Shown one piece after another: positions 49,201 through 60,800 of a stretch of 64,000 bases of DNA. Numbering within the stretch: the first letter of the stretch is position 1; every line of letters begins with the position of its first letter. The translations under genes were made by a program, and so were the position numbers. The DNA is from Rhizophlyctis rosea (taxonomy: Eukaryota; Chytridiomycota; Chytridiomycetes; Rhizophlyctidales; Rhizophlyctidaceae). The notes under the pieces are model-generated. The model did no database searches. It had not been told where the DNA came from and saw nothing but the letters and a program-made list of their open reading frames with translations. Where the stretch lies: assembly GCA_027596075.1 (NCBI GenBank), contig JADGJC010000204.1, forward strand, positions 1,629-65,628, in the 5' to 3' direction.

Positions 49201-52200
49201 TGTCTTTGTCTTCCTTCACCAACACGTAACTCCACCATCAAAGGGACTGCAAAGCAGCATGTGGGTGAAGCCATTGTTCAGTCCAAACAGCTGCAAGCTC
49301 AACTCCCTGAAGCATGTGAATGATGTTCATTCGCATTGGTGATTGGTGGACAAAAGGAATAAAAACGACACATCAGTTTCTCTGATGTGTTCAACAGACT
49401 GCGACACACCAACTGTATCAGCATAGGTCTGCATTGACACTCTTTTTTTTGTGAGCTGAGCTTTCAGCTCTTCCTTTGATGACGTTTCCTTGACTACATT
49501 TCCTCCTTTCGTCATTCAGCAGATGGTGTTTTCGGAATATTTCCGATGGGAAATCAAACATTGAACACCTCCCTTCATATGGGAAGTCCGATGCTTGGTC
49601 TCTTTTGGTTGAATTGACCGGTGACCCTCCGAAACGTGACAGAATCCTCACCATGTGTTAACAAGAAATGATTCAATTGCCGACACTATTGCAAATCGCA
49701 AAATCATATTCGCTCACCCTGATTTCAAGCGCTCCAAGCTAGAATCTACATCTGCCATACTTGTTTTCTTTTTTACCCTTTGCACATGTACTGTATCCTT
49801 AGGGGATTTTCTGGTATTGCCCAGAAGGAGATAAGATACGACCATTTGAGCGCAAAAGGACCTCCCGTTTTGCCGAGAATGTGTTCACTATGTAAATGCT
49901 TTGTCATTGATCAGACCGGCGAAGTCTTTGTCCAAATAATTCGGAGGGGACCAAAAAAAACCGCGGTCATTGCACGGCCGATGCCCAGTGCGATCGTTTT
50001 CCAGTCGACGGAATGACGAGGATTACCAAGAGCTCCACCAGTGCAAGTCGAGCAGAGGGTCAATCTCCAAACCAATCAGAAATTTTCCTTACTGCGGCGA
50101 ATCAACATGTCACGCCGCTCATCCTCAGTACTGGAACGACGCATGGGTCAAGGGGCCTAGCTTGCGTTGTGCTTGCCCGTCACGGACCATGTTGTGCTAA
50201 ACCAAACTCTTGAGCCTCCGTCCCTTTTCCCTTCCCTTCACGACACCATTCCCCGCCTTTTCGTAGGGCGGCAAAAAGCAGGCGGCGCTGATATCATCCG
50301 ATACAAACAGCTGCATGATGCGCATGCTGGTGTGAGGTGCGTACTAGCCACTACTCTGCTCAAAGCACCGAAATGCTTTGGCACACCTCGAAATAGAGCT
50401 GCACATCACTTAGCGTCGAGTTATAAATTCGTTTCCAGGCGGTACCTTGCAAGGAAGTTCCGAACATCCCTTGGATGGGAGGAACTCCCGCTAACCCAAA
50501 CGTTATCTATGCGCAGGTCGCATAGGGCTTGTTCAAATGATTATATGGAGCAGAAAGCTCGGCGGTGGGTCCACCGTGATCCATATGCCATGATCGCCGA
50601 TGAGTAATGACAATGCCAACAATCACATCTCTCCATCTGTCATTTGGGTAAAAAGGACAACAAATGCAACGGACTTGAGCATCGCAAAACCATACAGCCG
50701 CGAATAATGATTGTGAGTGATTCATGTGCATGAGACAGCTCTTGTCTCCAAAGCGGATACTTCTTCAGCTTGAACGCCTCAAAGTTGCAACCTCACATGA
50801 AAGCAAGGTGGAATCTATGGTCTGCACTTATAGAGATGTACTGAAGTCACTCAGGGGAATATATGTACACTAAGGGCCATCCGGTTTAGACAACATTCCT
50901 ATAGGCAGGAGGTAATTGCCACACTTGTGACCACCAGATCTCTCCTTCGTAATTGAGCAACACGTTGCACTCAAACTGCCGTTGAGATCCGCAAAGAAAC
51001 AAAAGACGTACACGGCGAGAAAGATACATCTGATTGCCTGACGGCACTGTGAACCGCTCCTGTCGTCATGGTGTGCTCCGTGCTCTTTGAGAGTGATAGA
51101 ACGTCGCAGGACCGCATCTATGACAATGAACTTTTGAACGATGGTAATGGAATATCTCACGTCGGTGAACATACATCGATCAGGCCGAACGTTTGTCAAT
51201 CCAACGATGGTCTTGGTATTGTTTGGACTGACTGTGGCCATCTTCCAGCACGATCTGCAAAACACGTCCAAGCAATGATATTTTTTGGGCTCTTTGTTGT
51301 TGGTCAGTCTGCCGCGCAAAAGAAAACGCCATCCCAAAACCTTCCAATGAAGTTCAGGGCTGATTGATCCCATCTGGCAATCAAGGAGTCAAATTCCCTT
51401 AACACAGATAAAAGAAGTTGGCATTATCACGACAACATTTCACACGCACGTGCACTCCTGTATGTTTCTCACCGGGGGCCTGTAGACCAGCCTGGGGAGC
51501 AACCCTACGTGCTTAGAGTTTGAAACACAGTTGCATATCGCCTTGAGATTGAACTTCAGTGAAATGCCAGCGCCCGTGTCAATTTTTCTGTGAATGTAAC
51601 GGCACCAGCTCTTTCAAGAGTCCAAGGCGCAAATATCTGACTAGTGTGAGGAGTGAACGTTTTTCGGCAGCAACTCACTGGTTGAGGATTGAAATGATGA
51701 AGCAAACCAGTCGTTCTGTGCTCAAAAACAAGACGCGGAGGTCGTGCTGATTTGTACGAGGTTTCGTTTGCACTCGTCGGAACTATGACATAGCTGCCAG
51801 ACAGAGGGGAGTGAGGGATGCATTGGCCCACGCACCTTGAACGCGCTTTGCGGGACTCCAAGTTGTTTTTGGTCAGGTTGGCGAATGGCAACAAGCAAAC
51901 AGAAACGACAGTAAGAAAAACTGTGTGACTGACCATATCATTCCAGAAATCGCTGTGCATTGGCATTCCACCATTTTGCATTCAACCAAAAGGCTCAGCG
52001 CATTGACGTTCTTCAAAGCACTTATTCAATGCTCCACGAGCCTGCACCGTCCAGATCACTTGGCGTTTGTCACGCAGCCGGCAGATATATGTCCCCACTC
52101 CTTCGCGGTGTGATTTGAGTGAGTGAAAAAAGAAGAAGCATATACCCGTTCCTTACGTTGTAAACCGTTGAATGCGGTTATCAAAGGATCCAACCCTCGA

Positions 52201-55200
52201 ACACACATTCGTCGTTACTCAAACGCCAGACAGCGCGTAATTTCGAATCACAACAAGGTTTGGATCAGGAGAGCGTGACGTTTCCGTTCTTTGTATGGGC
52301 TATTGAGTTTGATAGTATCATCGGGTCATTTTTGTGCATTTCAATTTACAACCAATAACATTGAAGTTCAAAACCTCATCAACACCAGGCGAACAGCAAT
52401 TTCGTACCCGCTGTGCTTGACTTTTTCCGTATTTCTTTAGATACTCTATGTCGATCATGCTCATCAGCTTCTTGATCCGAAGGAAAAATGAAACGTACAC
52501 TCGAATTCAAAAACAGAACGGAGGCAGCATTGGACTGATGCCGTTTGTGGTCTCAGCGAGTGCTACAAAATACACGACTTCGCCTAAATGTTCCATTCTG
52601 AATGTGACAAGGTCGACGCTCAAAGTTCCATCCCCTCCTATTGAACCGCCGTCTGACCTACCTCAGTCTCGCGACTGCTAAATGTCAGTACACTCTGAAA
52701 TCTCATGACGTCAAGGTACCTTCTTTTTGTATCGTCCGTTGCATTCAGAAGCCAAGCTACAGAATAGTCCCAAAGTTCCCAAATTCATCTGTCTGGAGCG
52801 CAATTGGCCGTGAAGGATGACTTACCGGTAATGATGGACATCGCTTGCTTGCATGGCATTAGTAACCTGACACGTGCAAAGCAGACTGTTTGAAATTGAT
52901 TTTACCTGCTGCTATTGGGTATCATCTTTTGCTGACGTTTTAATGGCCAACGTGGCTGTCAGAAACAAGCGTCAGGATAAGCACCTCACATCAATGTACT
53001 GAGATTGTTTTAGACGTCATTTGAAAATTGAGGCACATCAGCAGAAATGTCTGACGGATGAGGGTGGACTGGCTGTGAGGCAGTCAATGACTATCGCGCA
53101 TTGTCGGACGTCACTCGCAAAGGATCAACTTGAATTACCCCCACGGGACCCTGAAACGCGAAGCTGCCGGTGGAAGCCAAATACTGCGCAATGGCATAGG
53201 TTTGGTGCAGTCCTTTTTTGTCTCTCTGGAGATCAAAAAAGATCGAGAAGATTACTATCATTAGAATGAGTGTACTTGGAGACCTCGATTGCGCTTCAGA
53301 ACGGAGAATTGCGACTGTACTTCAGCAACTGAGTGCGGTACGATTCATGTACTTTACCCTGTTCATGCTTATGCTCGCGAATCTCGTTTGTAGGAAGAAA
53401 AGGGCGAGGATGTCATGTTCACATGGGTGTCCCAATACTTTCAACGCACCTGGACGATGATAAATTCCTGTCAAGATGATGCTCGGGTCAAACGTCATCA
53501 AAATACGCCAGCACCAGAGTTCTGTCGCCCCGCTGAAGCAGTTCAAGTAGTGCTGCCAGTGTAACAGTGTTACAAAGATCAGCAATGCTAACTCCCACAC
53601 CGTTTCGAAAATTAATTCTCCCTCCGGCACATGGAAAGCAATGAGGGGAAGCGTTTTCGGTGCATGCCCATCGGCTTCTTTTTGCGGTACACCATTGTGT
53701 GCGCCATTGCAGAGTGTACACTCACCGTTTCAGTGCCACCTAACATCAAAGCTAAGTAATGCTGTAACACGAACTCATCAAACAACTCACGTCGTAAGGC
53801 CTACAGTTCCTGATGGAGGAAACTGTTCGCCAACTGTTCATCTCTTGAATCGTAAAAACAAGGCAAAACCAATCATCGACTACCCAGCATACCGAAGGCA
53901 GACCGTCCCGGGTTTCCAAGAATCTCTCTGTCCTCCCACGGCCGTTAAGCTGATGTAAGTCAAGTTGATGGAGCAAGCATTAACACAGCACTGCTTGTGA
54001 TGGGAGAAACGGTTTCGGCTTTACCAACTTTTACCATGACCTTCACCTCCGCAGGGCCCGACTATGCCAAAAAAACAAGCCTCGCAGACAGGAACGATAG
54101 CAACAAGCGCTTTGGGGATCTCTCATATGCAGTTTTTTCCTTTTTGAAAAACAAGCATTTTCGAAACTACATTATCGGATCCGTAGAGATACCATTGACC
54201 CAGAAACTAGACAAAGGTGCATGGTTGTGCATCATTATCTACTTCATCTTGGTATGACACGGAGGGCGACTTCCATCATAGCCTCTGTGCTATGCGGGAG
54301 GTCTGGCTTTCAAGTGAGTGATAAGGCACTGGAATGCGCTCAATCGAAAACTGCACCGCTCATGGCGCGGTGAAAATGGACACCAGGACTTGAATCCGAT
54401 GATCCAGATCCTATCTGTCTACGGCCTCTTTTTCAAGGGATGACAGCGAGTGAGAGACTGGCATCGCTAACGTCAAGCGGGTTTCAGGAATGGCTGGGAG
54501 TCCAGGCAGAGTGAGCATTGCGACGCATCCAGTTTCTGGTTTCGAACTTTTCACAAAAAAAAAAAAAACTCTAGCAAAATGAAGCAAATGATGTCAGCTC
54601 ATGCCGCCCAATGATCATGTAGGGAAACATTTGATTGGGCAATGGGGGTTGAGTCATTATCGGTGGTTAGAGGAACACATATTACTATTCACTCTCCTCT
54701 CTCGCGACGCTCGCTCTGTTGGTGAAATGATCATATCCATGGAGCGCGCTGAACTCGCTGAGATGAAACCAGCCGTGATATTCATCTCCCTTGAGCTGAA
54801 TTGACTCAGGAAAGGTCAACGACATATTAAACTCTGCAAGCGACTTAACAGGGCTCAGCGATGTGTTGAGTTTCGCAAGAAAATGTGCGAGTAGTGAGCA
54901 TAGAGCAGCAGCGATATGTTACAGGCGGTGGTGGAACTCCTTCCCGTCTCTCTGCGGTTTACCTTTTTCTCCTGTTTTGGTGTCAATTGGTTTGCTGCAA
55001 CCGGCAAAGAAAAATCCTTCGGGCAGCTCAGGCAACACCGGAAGGTCGTTGATTAGAGGCACACGACGTCTGTCAAGTCATTGACTGAATGGTAATCCGG
55101 GGCATCAAAGAATTAAGCCTCGAGTGGTTCCTGGCAAAGAATCCGAGTGGATAGACAAAAAGGGAAGACAAAACAATCATGCACAGCAAGAAATCCAAAA

Positions 55201-56794
55201 CACTGCTCAGATGTGACACTTTGCCTGGGATTGGTTTCATAGGCCAGAGTGCCCAGCGGAATTGGCGACCATTTGTTGACACTCTAGTTGTAGATGTAAG
55301 TCTACTTCTAGCTCAAACCGTTAATGCGCAGACCTATGCACCGGTACATGTAGTGAAATATTCTCTTTCAATGGGTGTCGAATAGCCACTCTTTGCATGG
55401 CAGTTTTCAAAGTCCCCAAAGTGGAGCGATCTAATCACTGGCGGAAAAACGGCCAATTCTTCGACCAAGATGAATTTTCATTTGCCATATCCTCTTGCCA
55501 TCGGCTGAACCGACCCAAAGTCCCCGGACGGCAGTCAAACCTGACAACGGTTGACTTATTTTTCTTGAGACCTTCTGTCCCCGACACTTCGGAATGGTTG
55601 AAACTCGATGAAAGTCAAGTGTGTGTTGGTGGCACCACTTCACGACCTTGCAGAGAAGCTCGAGTAGGTCAACGTACACCGAGATGAAGTGGATTTGAAA
55701 CGGCAAGTCTGGTCTTTTTTGGCCTCTGCCAAATTACCAAAAAAAAAGAAAAAAGATGGAAGGCAGTGATGTTATCAGAATGAGAAGGTTATTCGTAAAC
55801 TTCCATCGCACTCCAGAAGACAAATGCCACGCCTTGTGCGCCATGACACTGTGCAACTTCTAACAATCAAACCATGCTGACAGAAGCGGGTGTCCTTCTT
55901 TATATAAGAAAAAAAATGAACCAAAGTCCTTACATGCATATTGTTAACCCTGTGAACATCGCTTGATGTTGAGAACAGTGGGAAGCTGTTCGCCTTCATC
56001 ATCATCAAGAAGGCCAGGGTCACAATTCTCTCAGGCCGCTGCCACAAGATTTACTCAGCCCTTATGATGAGAATAACAAAAGCAAGGCGGCACGCTGACA
56101 TCTTGGGCAGTGCTTTCCACTCCAGCATTTGGTAAAGCATGAGAGAGGATTCTTGGCCACTTAGCGCAGGCTTCCTTTTTACCGTTTTGTTCTGGATGTT
56201 TGCGGGAATGCAATAAAAAATATGCAAATATTGCAGCATTTTTTCAGCACCTCGGGATATACCCACGAAAGGTTTCGCTCACGCATTCAATGACTATAAA
56301 GCGACTCCACCAAACCGCAGAAGCCTCAAATCGCCAGCAGAGAAAGCAACGACAGGCGGCTGGGAACCATTGAGGACCCGTCGCTCGATAAAAACAGCAA
56401 AAAGTAAGATGTCCACTCCATGAGTCAAAGCACCACTGACACCAGGTTGTGCCCGAGACTGCGCTTCTATGGATAAGCGACATGACTCAACGCGTTGCAA
56501 TCCAGACGCTGGGCGCATTGTGGGGACCTCTTCAAATGTTAATTTCCAGTGATACCCCTCCCTAGATATGTATTTAGGAAGCCAGTCTTACAGACTTGTG
56601 CTACATCCAAAGTTGCTGATGGAAGAATAAGAAGGCTGGCCCCGCAGGTGATGAGTCATGTTTTGTGAGAAGTGTGAGAGTTGTGAGTGTCAATCACGCA
56701 AAGGACTGTGGGACCCTATGAGTGGTCATAGAATGCGAGTAATAGTAGTAATGCGCCCATCAATCGCGGCGCGTCCTGGGGGTGAAGCCATGGT

Positions 56795-56872
56795 GTGCAA
56801 TGTCTCACATGTGACAGTGTGGCGCACAATATCGTGCAATGTCTCACATGTGACAGTGTGGCGCACAATATC
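56795..56872 (+). repeat. Two exact tandem copies of a 39-bp unit
   Basis: Copies at 56795-56833 and 56834-56872 are identical. Each holds the palindrome TCACATGTGA and ends in CACAATATC. A cluster of CCATATC/CCCATAT words follows to about 56930. Exact identity implies a recent duplication. Confidence 0.85.
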
Positions 56873-57475
56873 GCCCATATCGCCCACAATTCCCATATCC
56901 CATATCCCATATCCCCCATATCGCCATCCTCTTCAAACTCCATCTAAAACCCCGCTTTCCCACGTTCCCACGCTCTCGTCAACTCTTTCCCACACCTACC
57001 TTCCTCCATCATTACAACACACAACCTATCACCCACCTCCTCGTTACTGCCACATACAACTCACCCAGACCTACTAATCCCCATACTGACACCCCTCCTT
57101 CCCTCGCAACATACTGCTACGGTCTCCCTCTTCATAGCAACAGACTTCGCACACCCTGTCGGGCATGCTCGTGTGAATAGTCATCATATAGTCCGCTGTG
57201 TACCCTTTTGATAGCGTCCGCCTGATACTTGCATGCTTCCTACTGTCTCGTTTCTCTTGACTAAGATTGGGCTTCTCCTATTCTATGCTTTCGTCGGTGT
57301 TTTGATTGATGAGGTGCGTTTGTGTGTCGCTACTGGGTGGTGGTGGTCGTGGTGAGCCCAAGCGAACAGCTGACCAGCGAGGCTGGGACAAGTGCGCGCA
57401 GCGCACATCCTCCATGCGTAAACGCAACTGTGCGCAAGCGCATCAAAGTGAGCGAGCTTCAGCGAACAGTTCGCG

Positions 57476-57630
57476 AGCGGTTTGGCGAGGAAAGAAGCGT
57501 GAGGTAAAATGGAGAGGGCTTCAGCCGAGTGGTTTGGCGAGGAAGAAGCGGGAGCTGAGGTGGAGAAGGTTTCAGTTGAGTGGTTTGGCGAGGGAAGAAG
57601 CGGGAGCTGAGGTGGAGAAGGCTTCAGTCG
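57476..57630 (+). repeat. Three-copy minisatellite, 51-52 bp unit
   Basis: Units at 57476-57527, 57528-57578 and 57579-57630 each begin AGYGGTTTGGCGAGG and end GCTTCAGYCG or GTTTCAGTTG. The plus frame through it (57306-57701) is open and repeats SGLAR, but no splice or domain evidence makes it coding. It lies about 210 bp before the RRM-gene start and may be in its promoter or leader. Confidence 0.75.
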
Positions 57631-57842
57631 AGCGTAGCTCGGACGAATGCGCGCAGCGCACAGAATACTGGCAGCGCCAACAGCAATTGAGCGTAATGTA
57701 GCATATGCGTGAGCGTCAGCGGACAGATGAAATCAGCGACGCATCGTGAACACTGACTAGCGCCATGCATTCATTAGCTTCGAATCACGGGCACTGATGA
57801 TTGTTCCATACGTCACTTTCTCAAACACAGGTCGAATCCAAA

Positions 57843-60800
57843 ATGACCGGCCTGCAATCGCCTTTCCGCAAAGTATTCAATACGAGCGGCGACAGGCCCT
57901 ACCGCCCCAACGTGCAGTTCAATGTCAACAACAAACCGCATCGGGTGGAACAACCTCCCGAGAGTCTTAACGAGCACAAGTCAAAGTCGTCCCAGAAATT
58001 GCCGACGAGTAGTTTCGCGAAGCAAGTGAGTGTCGTTGCGTCCTTGCCTGCATCAGAATTGCGGGACCGGATGTTATGTTGGAGGTTGAGGGGTCTATTG
58101 TGATGGTGTTATTGAATTTGGAGTGGGTTGAGGTTATTGTTGGGAGGGTTTTGGTGGGATTGAATATCGGCGGTGATGATGATCTAGGATTTGGAACAGC
58201 CACCCATTGAGCACTATCAAATCTCTCAGAACCCAGAAGCAATCAAATGCGAAGCTGCCGCTGGAACGAATACCACCAAAGCGAGAGACACAGCCTTCGA
58301 CGGAGTTCACCAGAATGGCGTCATGAGCCGACCAGCGGCTGCAGAAGGTGCTCAGCTCGAAGCGAGTGGCAATCAGCACAAAGCAAATGGCCATCAGCGC
58401 CAAGCGAGTGGCTCGCGGCACAGAGTAACGGGCGCTCAGAACAAAATCCCGGTACGCATCCGATAGCGAGAAGTTGCCACCAACCCTTGATGCATCACTC
58501 AATTTTCACACCAACTAACTCTCTCACGACCCCTTGATACCCCACAGATCTACCCCAGCGTATACGCAAAACTCGACTGGGGCAACCACGACACGCCCCA
58601 AGATTGGGACCGATGGGGTAAACAAACCAAACCCGAACCAAAAAAATCACCACAAAAAGAACCCCAAACCCCCACCCGATCCGCCTGGACCGACGCCCTC
58701 CCCTACCCACCACCCAACGACAACGACGGCCCAGAACTCCTCGTCCACGTCAAACCGTCCAGGATCCGGAAAGCCATGAAGCAGGAACAGAGGGTTATTT
58801 CTGGGTTGCCGGATGTTAAGAAGATGGCGTCTCCCGCTCCGAACAGAAGTCCCTACTCTACCACCGGCGCTGGAGTGGGGGATACTCCCGATGAGGAGAA
58901 CATCTGGATCTTCGACCCAGACGACCCCATCGGGTCCACAAAACCCAACCACCTCCGTCCGGATGTACGATCATTCGACGATATTTGGAGGGAACCGAAA
59001 CGGCCGGTGTATGAGGCGGGGGTTGTGGATTGGTTATTTGAGTTTAGTGAGAGAGCGGTTCCGGTTATTGGTGGAGTGTATGAGAGTGGCGGGGTGGAGT
59101 GGGAGAGGGGAAGGGGGAGGGTGAAGGGGTATGAATGTCAAGGGGGCAACGAGGATGTGCATTATGGTGTGGGATGTTTTTGTCGTGGAGGGGAGGAGTA
59201 TGAGTATAAGGGTGATGTGCAGGAAGATGGGGTTGATGAAGGGTGGAAGGGGAAGGAGGATGACGGTGTTGGTGTTGGTGGTGCGAAGACTACATGGAAC
59301 GAGGATGTCGACATGAATCTCGACATCGCACAACCAACTTCCTCCCATGCACCCACTCCACCACCTCAACCTCCACTCACACCACCCGTCGCGAATCCCC
59401 ACCCACCACACCACCCACCCCTCATCAAAGACCTCGCCACATTCCCAGACACACCCGAAACACTCTCCAACGACCCCTCCAGCCTCTCTCTACCATTCAA
59501 AAAAGGCGATACGCCGCGGTTTGTTAATGTTGGTGTTGATGAGGGGGAGTTTCCGGTTGTTGAGGACGTAACGCCTAAACAAGCGCTAACAACGAGTCAG
59601 AAGACGGGTCAGAATAAGCCGGCGTGGGAGTGGCCGAGGAGGGGTGGGGTTGAGGTTAAGGGTGTTGGTATGGGTGATGGTACGACGGGTGTGTCTGTTG
59701 CTTCGGTGAAGGGTGTTTCCGCCATGAAGGTACCGAGCATCGTCACTGCCGACAACCACAACAACAACCTACCACTCGTCACGACGTCCGCCGTCGCATC
59801 GACGAACGAAAAACATATACGGAAGGCGTCGTACTTGGAGGATTTGATTGACCTTTCTGTGGAGAGGGGTGGGGAGGTAGGGAACAGAGCGGCGACGAGG
59901 GATGAGGAGTTGCTCGAGGCGGACGAAGACGCTAACTCCGACTCGCTGGATGAGCGAACCAAAGCCCTCATCCCCGCCACCGCATCAAAGTTCCAATTAA
60001 TCGCCGCCTCCGCTTTATCCAAAACACGAAAGAAGAGTGGGGAGAAGAAACCTCCTATCACTCCCCAACCGCCAAAACGCCACACAAACCCCTGCGACAC
60101 ACTCTGGATCGGACAGCTACCACACGACGCCTCCTCAACAGACCTCGAAGCGCTCTTCAGCAAATATGACGGATACAAGGCCGCGCATCCTAGGGGAGGA
60201 GTTTGTTTTGTGCAGGTAAGAATCCTTAAAAGAAACTTCTCCCGCGTATTGCAAAGATATATTCATGGGGGCGATTGAGAAAGTCCTGACTCTGTCCCTC
60301 TTCTGCGTTATTGTTGCTAAATGTAGTTCCAAGACGTTGCGAGCGCGACGAGGTGTTTGGAAGGCTTTACTGCGGCAGGAAGGTGGAGTGGAGTTGTTGT
60401 TGAGTATTCCCGCAGTCCCTTTGGGATGTGTCCGGATCAGATGGGTGGTGGGGTCGTATCGAGGGCGCAGGAGGCCAATGCAGACGCGGACGAGATGCCA
60501 CGTGCGGAGAGTGGGGAGCGTCACTCCGTCTCTACGCCTGCCAAAGAGCCCGTTATGAATGTTACACCCACCGCTCCTGCTGCTGAGATCAATCAATACC
60601 CACCCTGCGACACGCTGTGGATCGGCCGCCTACCGCCTGACGCGTCGTCGACGGAACTCGAAGCGCGCTTTAGCAAGTGTTTCGGGCGTAAGGGTGTGCG
60701 GCTTTCGTTTGGGTTGAAGGGGTTGGTTGGACATGTGCAGGTCAGTGTAAAGACATGTTACTCTCGATGTTATGCCAATGTATGATTAAACGAGTTCCTC

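Larger units (their letters stand above)
43192..57842. other. Gene-free stretch before the RRM gene
   Basis: The longest gene-free part of the window, about 14.6 kb. Short frames only, balanced composition, no conserved domain, tRNA or rRNA that I can support. It holds a 22-G homopolymer with G-rich repeats, a 39-bp direct duplication, a 52-bp minisatellite and an A14 run at about 54550. The final few hundred bases become richer in GCG-type words such as GCGCAGCGCAC, as in the first RRM-gene exons. Confidence 0.5.

Noticed and set aside
54350..54430. Possible minus-strand tRNA (sequence resembling GATTCAAGTCC)
   Set aside because: No box A at proper spacing and no cloverleaf pairing.
57306..57701. 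131-codon frame with SGLAR repeats as a coding exon
   Set aside because: Produced by the 52-bp minisatellite; no donor in phase with the RRM-gene start and no domain.
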